From an uncultured Gilliamella sp. (GTDB lineage: Bacteria > Pseudomonadota > Gammaproteobacteria > Enterobacterales > Orbaceae): a stretch of 36,528 nucleotides of DNA. Below the pieces are notes generated by a model that had not been told where the DNA came from, made no database searches, and saw only the letters and a list, made by a program, of their open reading frames with translations. The position numbers were made by a program, and so were the translations under genes. Positions 17,973 to 26,967 of this stretch are shown here, piece after piece. Each line of letters opens with the position of its first letter. Position 1 is the stretch's first letter. Location of the stretch: NCBI GenBank assembly GCA_945271295.1, contig CALYPG010000028.1:1-36528 (forward strand), written 5' to 3'.

Positions 17973-19289
17973 ATGCGAATTGTTATAGCAGTTTTATTTA
18001 TGTTATTGTTGGCGAGCTGTTGTCACACTCGAACTTCAGAAGAAGCTTACGCACAAGGCAATTATTTAGAAAGTATACATTTATTAGCTTTAGATATAGA
18101 ACAAGCAGGACCAGATAAATTTAACCAAGATAAAGCCATAAAATTACATGATCTTGTTGAAAATGTGATGGTTTATTATGAAACAGTTTTAGCCAATACA
18201 GCTAAAACTGATTTTGATAGCCGCATTATGACCAACAATAAATTATCCGAAATGAGAGCACGCTTAAGTAATCATTTTTATAGTCAGGAACTTGGGTTCT
18301 TTTTGAATAAATATACTGCGACAAAATTAAACGAAAATATAGCAAAAGCGTATTATGATCAAGGTCACTCAATAATAGCTCATGATAGTGCAGATTATAA
18401 AAAGAAAGCTGATTTATATCAGAAAGGTTTGAGTTTTTATAACTATAAAGATATTGCAAGGCTATTTAAATTAAACAATACCAAATATATGCAATTAGCA
18501 GCAAAGGAATTTTATGATCAAGGTAAAAATTTTGTTCGAATGCAATTTTATAAAAATGCAACTGAAGCTTTTCAAAATGCCGCTTTAGTTTATAAACCTC
18601 TAGGAAAATACAAAGATAGTGAAAAACTCGCTAGCTATTATGATAAATTATACCGAATGAATGAGGCAAAATCGTCTTATCAGTTGGGTGAAAAAATTGC
18701 TAGTTATGCCAACAGCCGTGCTCAATATCGCCAAGCTGCAGAAAATTATAATGCGGCAGCACAAGTTTATCGTCCTTATGGAAATTATCATGATGCTGCG
18801 ATTAAAGCGGCTGATTATGCTCATAAAGGCAAAGTTAGCGTTGCTGTTCGTCCTTATGAATATGAGAACATTTTTCGGGATGTAGTTCGTATATATGATT
18901 ATATTTCAGTTGGTTCAGGTTCTGATATTTATATCGATATAAGTTCATCTGAAAATTATGCAGATCGAGATAAATCAATAACTAATGATAGTAGAACCGA
19001 AAAAGAACAAAAATATAACATCAAAACCGAAACGTTAATGAATAGTGTCACAATTACTACTGATATCAGAGTCAGTGGATTATTGAATTATAGTCATTCA
19101 TTCAAAGTCGAAAAAACGTCTTCACAAATTAATTATAGTTATTCTGGCGATGTACCGAGTAGATATCATGACTATAGTGAAGGTTATTTGCGAGATAAAT
19201 ATATGCTTACTAATGAAGCACGTGAACAACAAAAATCTGAACTTCAAGCAGAATTTTCTAAGCTAGTTGATGAAATAAACAAATTATAA
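17973..19289 (+). CDS. Lipoprotein of unknown function with TPR-like helical repeats
   Basis: 438 residues from the ATG at 17973, preceded by AAAGG; the frame is open 12 codons further upstream, but those residues would disrupt the signal peptide. Signal: MRIVIAVLFMLLLAS-C, lipobox LASC with C16 (C17 also Cys). Residues 60-290 are helical with repeated units of the form (Y/F)-x-x-G-x-x-x-A-x-(Y/F)-x-x-A-A-x-x-Y-x-x-x-G-x-(Y/F)-x-D (YKNATEAFQNAALVYKPLGK and YRQAAENYNAAAQVYRPYGN), like tetratricopeptide repeats. Residues 300-438 are richer in beta-type, polar sequence. I do not recognise the family. Ser/Cys at +2 predicts outer-membrane anchoring. Monocistronic, with its own terminator. Confidence 0.8.
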   Translation: MRIVIAVLFMLLLASCCHTRTSEEAYAQGNYLESIHLLALDIEQAGPDKFNQDKAIKLHDLVENVMVYYETVLANTAKTDFDSRIMTNNKLSEMRARLSNHFYSQELGFFLNKYTATKLNENIAKAYYDQGHSIIAHDSADYKKKADLYQKGLSFYNYKDIARLFKLNNTKYMQLAAKEFYDQGKNFVRMQFYKNATEAFQNAALVYKPLGKYKDSEKLASYYDKLYRMNEAKSSYQLGEKIASYANSRAQYRQAAENYNAAAQVYRPYGNYHDAAIKAADYAHKGKVSVAVRPYEYENIFRDVVRIYDYISVGSGSDIYIDISSSENYADRDKSITNDSRTEKEQKYNIKTETLMNSVTITTDIRVSGLLNYSHSFKVEKTSSQINYSYSGDVPSRYHDYSEGYLRDKYMLTNEAREQQKSELQAEFSKLVDEINKL

Positions 19290-19306
19290 CGAATAATAAA
19301 AAATAA

Positions 19307-19345
19307 TCCCAACTGGTCATCATTTATGATTAGTTGGGAGTTTTT
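19307..19345 (+). terminator. Rho-independent terminator after the TPR-like lipoprotein
   Basis: 14-bp arms at 19307-19320 and 19326-19339 (TCCCAACTGGTCAT / ATGATTAGTTGGGA, two G-U pairs) and then GTTTTT. It starts 17 bases after the stop codon. Confidence 0.88.
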
Positions 19346-19404
19346 ATCAATTACTGATTAAAACCAAAGTAGTTTGATTATAAAGTAGATAGCCTTAATA
19401 TAAA

Positions 19405-20421
19405 TTACTCAATGCCTAACACCATTCGTCCATTTTTTGTTGCCACATTAACCACGTTGTCCAGATCGGTGTAACGGCAACCTGTCACTAACAATTTAAG
19501 CTCTTCCCACATATTACCGGTTGAAAAAGGTAGCATGTAATCACTAATATTATCTGTGCCGATGGCAACTGGAATTCCGGCAGCAGCTAATTCATCTACT
19601 GGAGTTAATGAATTACGGGTTGGACCTTGTTCTTCACGGCGAGGGCTATCAATCCAAGCAAAAGGGCAGGCAATTACCATCATTTGTGCTTGTTTCATTT
19701 TTTGATAGAGTTGTTGGCGATATGCTAAACTGTGGGCGGTAATTGAAATACTATGAATGGCAACGACTCGACCATGCATACCATGTTCAAGCGTTTTATC
19801 TGTGAGTTGCTCAGTTTCAATTTCATCTTGCGAGTTAAACTGATCAACATGAACATGTACCATTTTGCCTAACGATTTACCTGTTTGCATTAATACATCT
19901 AAATGTTTCAGTCCCATGCCTGGTCCATGATCGCGCTCATCACGGCGCGGTAAACCTCCAATAATATCAACTAGATCGGCACCTTTATCAAACCAATAAC
20001 GAGCTTGTTTATCAATAACACCTTTTAAAGTTTGATTAACTAATTTGATAATAATATCGTTTTTATAGGTTTCGCGTGCCCTTAATGCACCTTTAATGGC
20101 TCTTTCTTGGGCAATAGGGTCAATATCAACAAATGAACCCATAGCGCTCACACCTTGCTCAATCATGCGTTCAACTGCCATACTAAAATGACGGTAATAA
20201 TCATCTTCACTCATGGCCGCTTTAACTTTATCAAGCGTATCCCATTTTTCAATTAAAGTTTGTTTTTGATAAACATCGAAACTATCCACATTAATTGTGA
20301 AAGCACGGTCAGCATGCATATGCGCATTTACCCAACCACCGTGTTCTTTAATCTTATTCATTAAATAGTTTTTTAAACTTTGATCACGAGTAGTTAATAA
20401 CATTTTTTTATTACTTGTCAT
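19405..20421 (-). CDS. Cytosine-deaminase-like amidohydrolase
   Basis: 338 residues, metal-dependent TIM-barrel amidohydrolase. Metal and catalytic residues by motif: H34 and H36 in NAHMHADRA, H191 in HVHVDQ, H223 in AIHS, D290 in IGTDN. The pattern follows cytosine deaminase (CodA), but the catalytic Glu of CodA's HxxE is Gln here (Q194), so the reaction may not be cytosine deamination. Shorter than CodA (about 427), lacking much of the N-terminal beta-sandwich. Cytosolic. Preceded by a possible leader peptide and terminator (20481-20560) and divergent from a small monooxygenase-fold gene. Substrate not readable. Confidence 0.8.
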   Translation of the reverse strand: MTSNKKMLLTTRDQSLKNYLMNKIKEHGGWVNAHMHADRAFTINVDSFDVYQKQTLIEKWDTLDKVKAAMSEDDYYRHFSMAVERMIEQGVSAMGSFVDIDPIAQERAIKGALRARETYKNDIIIKLVNQTLKGVIDKQARYWFDKGADLVDIIGGLPRRDERDHGPGMGLKHLDVLMQTGKSLGKMVHVHVDQFNSQDEIETEQLTDKTLEHGMHGRVVAIHSISITAHSLAYRQQLYQKMKQAQMMVIACPFAWIDSPRREEQGPTRNSLTPVDELAAAGIPVAIGTDNISDYMLPFSTGNMWEELKLLVTGCRYTDLDNVVNVATKNGRMVLGIE

Positions 20422-20480
20422 AGTGTGCCTCTATGATTGGTTCATATTGAATTGTTTATAACATTGAAAATAATAGATAA

Positions 20481-20505
20481 AAAAAATCCTCCTAAAAAGG
20501 AGGAT
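20481..20505 (-). terminator. Intrinsic terminator in the leader of the amidohydrolase gene
   Basis: Perfect 8-bp arms ATCCTCCT (20486-20493) / AGGAGGAT (20498-20505) with a 4-base loop. On the minus strand the stem is followed by eight T in a row. No ordinary gene ends here; the amidohydrolase starts 60 bases further on. Its stem includes the stop codon of a short reading frame. Confidence 0.75.
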
Positions 20506-20560
20506 CAAAGGTAACACCAATAATAATAGGGTTTAAGATTACTGATTTATATTTTGACAT
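20492..20560 (-). CDS. Candidate 22-residue leader peptide
   Basis: An ATG frame of 22 codons, MSKYKSVILNPIIIGVTFDP followed by PF and TAG. The stop lies in the first arm of the intrinsic terminator, the geometry of a transcription attenuator. It has three Ile codons in a row and a Pro-Pro just before the end, features found in ribosome-stalling or amino-acid-sensing leaders. The ribosome binding site is weak (GAG about 12 bases before ATG). The gene downstream is an amidohydrolase, not an Ile/Val enzyme, so the signal is unclear. A chance frame cannot be excluded. Confidence 0.35.
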   Translation of the reverse strand: MSKYKSVILNPIIIGVTFDPPF

Positions 20561-20888
20561 GGCCAAATACTCGTTATTTACTAAATAAACTGCGAGAATT
20601 CTAACTAAACTAATATTAATATCAAGCGTTAAAATTGAAAAAATCTATAAACAAATGAAATAGTTAAAGTATTATTTTTGAGATTTTCAAAACTAAAAAT
20701 CTACCATTAATCATTACTCAAAATAATAAAAGTTGTACCGAAAATGATAACTGATTATTTATTATTAATAATTGATTGTCACAAAAATGAGATTAGTAAA
20801 ATGACAGCGTGATATTATTGGCATAATAAATCTGCCCTGTATATACTACTAAAACTGTGTCGTTTTTATTAAAAGAGGGTAGGTTTTT
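20561..20888. other. Divergent AT-rich spacer, no gene seen
   Basis: About 330 bases between the leader frame and the small plus-strand gene. Strongly AT-rich with many T/A runs. It must hold the promoters of both divergent units, but I cannot fix a convincing box. AGAGGGTAGG before 20889 is a good ribosome binding site for the plus-strand gene. Confidence 0.5.
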
Positions 20889-21179
20889 ATGAGTCAATTA
20901 AATATTATTGCTACTATTACAGTTAAGCCAGAATTTGATGCCGCTTTCCAACCTATTTTTAAAAAACTAGTCGAAGGTAGCCGTGCCGAAGCTGGTTGTG
21001 TTCGTTATGAACTGAATCAAAGCGTTGATAATCCAAGTGTGTATGTTGTGATTGAAACATGGGCATCACAACAAGCAATTGACATTCACAATGCAACACC
21101 TCATTTTATGCAATTTGCCTCATTTGCTAAAGATCATGTTGATAGCTTAGATATTTGTATTGTTAAGCAAGTGATGTAA
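20889..21179 (+). CDS. ABM-domain protein, putative quinol monooxygenase (YgiN-like)
   Basis: 96 residues, one antibiotic-biosynthesis-monooxygenase domain (dimeric alpha/beta ferredoxin-like barrel). Family features: an initial strand INIIATITVKPEF-like, EAGCVRYELNQSVDNPSVYV in the middle, ETWASQQAIDIHNATPHF with the conserved E-x-W and H. YgiN-type proteins act on quinols; the fold is also used for other small-molecule oxidations, so the substrate is open. Cytosolic. Single gene, divergent from the amidohydrolase and convergent with pbpC. Confidence 0.85.
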   Translation: MSQLNIIATITVKPEFDAAFQPIFKKLVEGSRAEAGCVRYELNQSVDNPSVYVVIETWASQQAIDIHNATPHFMQFASFAKDHVDSLDICIVKQVM

Positions 21180-21201
21180 ATTAATAATTAAATAACCGTC
21201 A

Positions 21202-21240
21202 AAACTAGCTAGTTATTAGTGTTACTGCTATAGCTAGTTT
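21202..21240. terminator. Stem-loop between convergent ABM gene and pbpC
   Basis: 10-bp arms AAACTAGCTA (21202-21211) and TAGCTAGTTT (21231-21240). T-runs are short on both sides. Probably serves both converging genes. Confidence 0.45.
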
Positions 21241-21244
21241 GTAC

Positions 21245-23587
21245 TTATTGGTTAATAAGATCTACTTTTATACTGCGCGAATCACTTCTGCCCATATCAT
21301 CAAGCACTAAAATTTTGAATGTGCCACTTTCGGTTGGTACCCAATCAATTGATTGCCTTGGTGGAGTTTGTCCCATAAAACTATCATTAACAAACCAATA
21401 GAGAGATTTGACATCACCATCACTGGTTGCTGTAAAACTGATTTTTTCATTCTTTTGCTTCGAAGGCCTAAATTGGTAGATCACATTTTTTAGTGGTGAG
21501 GTTATTTTAGGTGGTTCACCTAAATAACTTTGCGCAGAGGCACAATGACTGGTAGTAGGTGGCATTTTTTTGGGTATACCGGCTTTAGCAAAAATGGCGG
21601 CTAAATCAGAAGGCCAAAATTCAAAAACCTCTACATGAGAAGTGGTTAAATCATAAGGTGGGCAAACGGCCTTACCGGTTTGATTGTCAACCATAACCGG
21701 TCTGAAAATGGTGTCAGGTTTGATTGGTGACACGCCCGGAATAAACCAGGTTTTACCTTTTGCTTTGCACCATTTTGTCATTAAATTGCCACTCGTTAAG
21801 CAGATATCAATACGCTTTAAATTGCTTGGCAGCGGGCGAACCGGTTCACGTAAATTGGGGTAATAAGCGTTAATACTCTCAACAATATTAAAAAATAAGG
21901 GTGTTGCTGCATCAACGCCAACAAAAGCGTTATTGCCACTACCATCAAAATTACCTAGCCAAACTACCATAGCGTATTTGCCGAAAATGCCAGCAGTCCA
22001 AGCATCTCTAAATCCCCAGGATGTGCCCGTTTTCCATGCAACCGGAATCATATTTTTTTGCATTTTGCTTAATACATCTTGTGGACGCGTATTTTGTTTT
22101 AACATATCTATGGTCATAAATGCTGCTTGTGGACTTAATATATTTTCTGGTTGGGATTGTTCATTGGTTTCAACAAATTTCAGGGGTTGCCAATTGCCTT
22201 GATTTGCCAGCATAGCATATAACCCGACCAGTTCTTGGGCGGTGATTTCCCCACCACCTAAAACAAGAGCTAAACCATAATGTGATTCATCGGCAAGCTT
22301 TTGAACATGAGCATTAATTAAAAATTGATAAAATGTTGGATGTTGTAATTTAGATGCTATCGTCACTGCTGGAATGTTGCGACTATGAATTAAGGCATCA
22401 GTAGCCGAAATTGGTCCGCGAAAATTACGGTCGAAATTTTCGGGCGTGTAAGCACCAAAATCGGTGGCAACATCTTTTAAAATAGTTCGAGAATGTAAAA
22501 TGCCTTGATCAATACCAAGTGCATAAATAAAGGGTTTGAGAGTAGAGCCGGGTGAACGTTTGGCAAGCGTACCATTAACTTGTCCTTGAATGATGTTATC
22601 AAAATAGTTTGCAGAGCCGATCAGTGCTTTAACTTTCATGGTCTGGGTATCGACTAAGATCACCGAAGCATTTTGAATCCCTTTTAAACGATTGCGTTCA
22701 ACAAAAAATCTGACTTGCTGTGATATAATTTTTTGCAGATTACTGTCCAGCGTGGTTTTGATTTCATCATCCTGACTGTTATTTTGTTGAATTATTTGAT
22801 TAACAAAGTGAGGCGCAATAAAAGGTAATCGTTCCGGTTGACGTAAGATCAGTTTTTGTGAAAAAAGGGCAGTGATATTACTATCAACCACATATTGCTC
22901 TTGCCAACGTTCAAATAATTGATTTCTGGCTTTAACGAGTGTTTCACTGGCTATGCCGGTTTTACGGTCAATTCGGTAAGTAGGGGATTGTGGTAAAACA
23001 ACTAAAGTTAATGCTTCAGGTAGATTAACTTGTGACGCGGGTTTATTAAAGTAAATATAAGATGCGGCGCCAACACTTTCAATATTCCGGCCAAAAGGGG
23101 CATAGTTTAAATAAGCCTCTAAAATATCATGTTTAGAGTACATTAGTTCTAACTGGATCGCTCTGGCGATTTGATGTAATTTACCGCCAATGGTTTTAGT
23201 ATTTAATCGCCAATGCATACGGGCAAGTTGCATGGTAATAGTGGAAGCGCCTTGACGATTGCCACCGCCAATATAGGTTGCCCAAAATGCGCGAGTTAAA
23301 CTAAATGGGTTAATACCAAAATGGTAATAAAACCATTGATCTTCATGCAATAATAAGCCATTAATGATTTCAGGTGAGATTTCTTCCAATGGTGTCCACA
23401 AACGGTAACGATCATCCTTAGCTAAAGTCATGCGGATCAAATGATTATTATCATCGTAATAGCGTTTGGAAAAAGTTAGTGATTCGGATAAAGGTTGATG
23501 CGGATATAAACGTATTGCGATCATTGCCACCAATAATAGCAGTAATGCCATGAGTTTATTTTGGTGACGAACAATAAATTTTATCAT
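21245..23587 (-). CDS. pbpC: Penicillin-binding protein 1C
   Basis: 780 residues. One N-terminal membrane segment (about 12-26), glycosyltransferase family 51 domain (about 60-230, catalytic E82 in LLHEDQWF, and RQGASTITMQLARMHW), then the transpeptidase domain with S348-x-x-K351 (SPGSTLKPF), SRN at 402-404 and KTG at 519-521, then the PBP1C-type C-terminal beta domain from about 690. Periplasmic peptidoglycan synthesis on the inner membrane. In E. coli pbpC follows an alpha-2-macroglobulin gene (yfhM); none is adjacent here. The ATG at 23587 has only a weak ribosome binding site. Confidence 0.95.
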   Translation of the reverse strand: MIKFIVRHQNKLMALLLLLVAMIAIRLYPHQPLSESLTFSKRYYDDNNHLIRMTLAKDDRYRLWTPLEEISPEIINGLLLHEDQWFYYHFGINPFSLTRAFWATYIGGGNRQGASTITMQLARMHWRLNTKTIGGKLHQIARAIQLELMYSKHDILEAYLNYAPFGRNIESVGAASYIYFNKPASQVNLPEALTLVVLPQSPTYRIDRKTGIASETLVKARNQLFERWQEQYVVDSNITALFSQKLILRQPERLPFIAPHFVNQIIQQNNSQDDEIKTTLDSNLQKIISQQVRFFVERNRLKGIQNASVILVDTQTMKVKALIGSANYFDNIIQGQVNGTLAKRSPGSTLKPFIYALGIDQGILHSRTILKDVATDFGAYTPENFDRNFRGPISATDALIHSRNIPAVTIASKLQHPTFYQFLINAHVQKLADESHYGLALVLGGGEITAQELVGLYAMLANQGNWQPLKFVETNEQSQPENILSPQAAFMTIDMLKQNTRPQDVLSKMQKNMIPVAWKTGTSWGFRDAWTAGIFGKYAMVVWLGNFDGSGNNAFVGVDAATPLFFNIVESINAYYPNLREPVRPLPSNLKRIDICLTSGNLMTKWCKAKGKTWFIPGVSPIKPDTIFRPVMVDNQTGKAVCPPYDLTTSHVEVFEFWPSDLAAIFAKAGIPKKMPPTTSHCASAQSYLGEPPKITSPLKNVIYQFRPSKQKNEKISFTATSDGDVKSLYWFVNDSFMGQTPPRQSIDWVPTESGTFKILVLDDMGRSDSRSIKVDLINQ

Positions 23588-23633
23588 ATCTTGTAAAAAT
23601 GTTTCAGGAGTGGCATACGTTTGAGTATAAATT

Positions 23634-23663
23634 GATCACCAATATCCGTTAATATTGGTGATC
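23634..23663 (-). terminator. Probable terminator after argS
   Basis: Perfect 12-bp inverted repeat GATCACCAATAT (23634-23645) / ATATTGGTGATC (23652-23663), nine bases past the argS stop. The minus-strand tail is AATTTAT, a poor T-run, so termination may be partial. Confidence 0.6.
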
Positions 23664-23671
23664 GTTTATGT

Positions 23672-25405
23672 TTACATTTTTTCTACCGTTTTAATGCCGA
23701 GCATCTCTAAACCAATTTTCAACGTTTTTGCGGTTAATGAAGCGAGTTTTAAACGGCTCATTTTGAGAGTGTCGTTCTCGGCAGTCAAAATAGGGCAGTT
23801 TTCATAAAAACTTGAAAATAGTGTGGCAATATCATACAGGTAAGCACATAAAACATGTGGTGTGCCTTCAGCGGCAACGGTTGCAATAGTTTCATCAAAT
23901 TGAATTAAGCGAGTGGCTAATGCGCGTTCTTTATCGGAAGCTAAGCTCACTGTGCCAGTTAAATCATCGTCAGTAATACCAGCTTTTTTAAATATCGATA
24001 ATACCCGAGTATAAGCATATTGCAAATAAGGCGCGGTATTCCCTTCAAATGACAACATGTTATCCCAATCAAATACATAATCGGTAGTGCGATTTTTAGA
24101 TAGGTCAGCATACTTAACTGCACCAATAGCAACCGCATCGACTATTTGCGCCAACTCTTTATTAGTAAGTTCCGGATTTTTAGCGCGAATTAATGCTGTT
24201 GCTCGTTCAGTGGCTTCATCAAGCAAATCATTTAGTTTAACCGTATCACCTGAGCGGGTTTTAAATGGCTTGCCATCTTTACCTAACATCATACCGAACA
24301 TATGATGCTCTAGTTTTAATGATTCTGGTACATACTTCGCTTTGTGGGCGATGAGCCATACTTGTTCTAAATGTTGATGTTGTCTTGAATCAGTATAATA
24401 AATAATACGTTCAGCATGTAATTGTTCATAACGATATTTAACGCAAGCAATATCGGTGGTGGCATACAGGTAACCACCATCACGTTTTTGAATGATTACG
24501 CCCATTGGTTCGCCTTCTTTATTTTTGAATTCATCTAAAAAGACAACAATGGCACCGTCACTTTCAACGGCTAGTTTCTTTTGTTTTAAATCGGCCACAA
24601 TACCCGGGAGCATACTATTATAAATACTTTCTCCCATAGTATCGTTTAGCGACAATGTGACATTTAAGCGCTTATAGGTGGCGATATTTTGAGTCATGGT
24701 GATATCAACCAGTTTGCGCCACATGGTACGACAATACTCATCACCACTTTGAAGTTTCACCACATAATTACGAGCTTTTTCGGCAAAGACTTCATCTTCA
24801 TCATAATGTTTTTTAGCGGCACGATAAAAGGATTCTAAGTCTGCTAGTTCCATATCGTTAGCATGTTCGTTTTGCATCTTTTCAAGATAGGCAATTAGCA
24901 TGCCAAATTGGGTGCCCCAATCACCAACATGATTAGCCCGAATCACATTATGACCTAGAAAGCTTAATACGCGAACGCTAGCATCACCAATGATAGTTGA
25001 ACGTAAATGACCCACATGCATCTCTTTAGCAACGTTCGGAGCCGAATAATCAATAACAATGGTTTGCGGTTTGGCAGGTAAGGTGATATTGAGTTTATCA
25101 CTGTTTAAGGCAATTTCATTTTGCTCAGCAATCCAGCTAGCTTTAAGAAAAATATTGATAAAACCCGGACCGGCAATTTCCACTTTGTCAGCAATATCAT
25201 CGATATCTAAATGTTTCAGTACTTGTTCAGCAAGTGCTCTTGGTGGCATCCCCATTTTTTTTGCGGTAGCCATAATACCATTAGCTTGATAGTCACCAAA
25301 CTGGACTTTAGCTGATTGCTTGATTAAAGCGTCACAGTCGCTATTTGCGCCGGCCATAATCATTGCTTGAGAAATGCGTTGAGTTAGTAATTGTTGAATA
25401 TTCAC
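23672..25405 (-). CDS. argS: Arginyl-tRNA synthetase
   Basis: 577 residues, the standard length. Class I synthetase: N-terminal Add-1 domain (to about 110), HIGH motif as HVGH at 130-133 in [15 protein letters not shown], ArgRS-typical [17 protein letters not shown] in place of KMSKS, and a C-terminal anticodon-binding helical domain (DALR, from about 450, [17 protein letters not shown]). Charges tRNA-Arg in the cytosol. Monocistronic. Confidence 0.97.
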   Translation of the reverse strand: MNIQQLLTQRISQAMIMAGANSDCDALIKQSAKVQFGDYQANGIMATAKKMGMPPRALAEQVLKHLDIDDIADKVEIAGPGFINIFLKASWIAEQNEIALNSDKLNITLPAKPQTIVIDYSAPNVAKEMHVGHLRSTIIGDASVRVLSFLGHNVIRANHVGDWGTQFGMLIAYLEKMQNEHANDMELADLESFYRAAKKHYDEDEVFAEKARNYVVKLQSGDEYCRTMWRKLVDITMTQNIATYKRLNVTLSLNDTMGESIYNSMLPGIVADLKQKKLAVESDGAIVVFLDEFKNKEGEPMGVIIQKRDGGYLYATTDIACVKYRYEQLHAERIIYYTDSRQHQHLEQVWLIAHKAKYVPESLKLEHHMFGMMLGKDGKPFKTRSGDTVKLNDLLDEATERATALIRAKNPELTNKELAQIVDAVAIGAVKYADLSKNRTTDYVFDWDNMLSFEGNTAPYLQYAYTRVLSIFKKAGITDDDLTGTVSLASDKERALATRLIQFDETIATVAAEGTPHVLCAYLYDIATLFSSFYENCPILTAENDTLKMSRLKLASLTAKTLKIGLEMLGIKTVEKM

Positions 25406-25519
25406 ACTAGACCTAATCGATTATAAGAAAAATGTCCAATATAATACCGACAAAGCGAGCAATTGTCACTGATCGGATTAGCTAAGTAGTATTAATATAC
25501 TAAGTATCAATTTATCTCT

Positions 25520-25618
25520 TCATAAAATGGCATATTTTCGGCAAAGCTCTTTAACCGGAATACCGGCTTCAGTTTCTTTTAAAATAGATACAATTTGGTG
25601 CTCTGCCATTTTTTTCAT
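25520..25618 (-). pseudogene. Truncated IS3-family transposase OrfA
   Basis: 32 codons from an ATG with a good AGAGGA ribosome binding site: MKKMAEHQIVSILKETEAGI then PVKELCRKYAIL and a stop. The EEQIxxILKEAEAGxPVKELCRKHGIS pattern is the N-terminal helix-turn-helix of IS3-type OrfA. The rest of the element is absent, so it is a stub. The other bases between argS and metQ (25406-25821) hold only AT-rich DNA and the metQ terminator. Confidence 0.75.
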
Positions 25619-25767
25619 ATACAAATCCTCTTTTGCTTTTATCATAGAGAATTTTCTACTTGTTTGCTGTACTATTTTAGGGGGTATTTACAATATCGCT
25701 CTATTAGAGTGGATTTAATTAAGAAGTAAGGCATACCAACAAGATAAATCAAACAAATCCTAATGAT

Positions 25768-25799
25768 AAAATATCCTAATTAAATAATTAGGATATTTT
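25768..25799 (-). terminator. Terminator after metQ
   Basis: Perfect 14-bp inverted repeat AAAATATCCTAATT (25768-25781) / AATTAGGATATTTT (25786-25799), 23 bases beyond the metQ stop, with A/T tails that can act on both strands. Confidence 0.75.
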
Positions 25800-25821
25800 A
25801 TAAAAATTCTATAATAATTAA

Positions 25822-26652
25822 CTATTGCTGCGGCCAAATAAATCGACCTTTTGCTTCGGGAGCTTCGTTGATAAATTGCTTCAGTTGTGCGGATTGGTAA
25901 AGTTGTTTAACATCTTGAGCCCACTCAGTATTTAAATTCTGTTTTTTTAACACCACCATGAGTTCTAAATTTGGTGATAATTGTTCTTGAACTAAGGCAT
26001 TTTCGGCCGGCACTTTACTTAGCCATGCTACCCCACCAGGCATAATCGCATAATCAACTTCGCCCAATATTCGAGGGATAAGTTCAGACAATACAGCTTT
26101 AAATTGTAAGTTATATTTGTTATCGGCAATATCATCTAAACTTGCTGTACCTGACTGTGCTTGCGGTTTTAAAGTGATCCAATGCAATTTTTGTAATAAC
26201 AATAATGCTCGTGCAGCATTAGAAGGATCATTAGGGATCACAACGGTTTGTCTTTGTGCAACTTCATTAATTGAATGGTGAGATTGTGAGAATAAAGCTG
26301 CTGAAATTGATGGAATATGAACTAGCGAAACTAAATCATTATTAGTTTCTTTATTATAGACATCCAAATAAGCCTGATGCTGTGCGGCATTCATATCAAT
26401 ACTACCTTCAACTAAAGCAGTATTAGCATCGCGCAGAGAACTAAAGTTAACCAGTTTAACGGTATAGCCTTGCTTTTCTAATTCCGGTTTCACTACTCGT
26501 TCCATTAAGATGTTGTGCATGCTTGGCGGCATACCCACTATAATCTCTTTTTTGTGCGCTTGCGCTGTTGGCGACGAAGTGGAATTTTGCTCGCAGGCAA
26601 CCAAAGTCAACCCCAAAAGCATAAGAACGACAAGATTAAAGTATTTTTTCAT
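25822..26652 (-). CDS. metQ: MetQ/NlpA-family substrate-binding lipoprotein
   Basis: 276 residues. Lipoprotein signal MKKYFNLVVLMLLGLTLVA-C with C20. NlpA-family periplasmic binding protein: EIIVGMPPSMHNILMERVV, ALVEGSIDMNAAQHQAYLD, VVIPNDPSNAARALLLLQKL, DYAIMPGG. Members bind methionine for the MetNI transporter, but in methionine binders the start of the mature part is usually VGxxPGPHxxI; here it is GMPPSMHNI, so ligand specificity may differ. No metN or metI is adjacent, so it works with a transporter elsewhere or has another role. AGGAGAAAT lies just before the ATG. Confidence 0.82.
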   Translation of the reverse strand: MKKYFNLVVLMLLGLTLVACEQNSTSSPTAQAHKKEIIVGMPPSMHNILMERVVKPELEKQGYTVKLVNFSSLRDANTALVEGSIDMNAAQHQAYLDVYNKETNNDLVSLVHIPSISAALFSQSHHSINEVAQRQTVVIPNDPSNAARALLLLQKLHWITLKPQAQSGTASLDDIADNKYNLQFKAVLSELIPRILGEVDYAIMPGGVAWLSKVPAENALVQEQLSPNLELMVVLKKQNLNTEWAQDVKQLYQSAQLKQFINEAPEAKGRFIWPQQ

Positions 26653-26967
26653 TATTTCTCCTTAATACTTAAGTGTTGATTATGGTGTAAGCCAATTAAA
26701 AATATTGATGATTGCTTCATTATAAAGATGGATTAGCAATCACCAAATATAAAAAAATTATATCAATATGCCAATTAGTCATATAAAAATTGTAACCAAT
26801 AGAAAATGGGGGTTCTGCTAATAATAGTAGAAATTGTTAGATTAGAGTTGTTACATTTGATTGAAGATTTATAAAGACTTTTATGCCATTTTACGTTATT
26901 GTTTTAGGTAAAGTCAGCAATAATAACTAAAAACTAACTAAGATTTAGAGGATAAAGGTAAGCTTCA
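26653..26967. other. Divergent spacer, no gene seen
   Basis: 315 AT-rich bases between metQ and the lipoprotein pair. It must contain two promoters. I see no MetJ-type AGACGTCT repeat. AGAGGATAAAGG before 26968 is a good ribosome binding site. Confidence 0.5.

Noticed and set aside
26653-26967. S-adenosylmethionine riboswitch or MetJ box upstream of metQ
   Set aside because: No MetJ 8-mer repeats and no riboswitch-like paired leader were found by eye.
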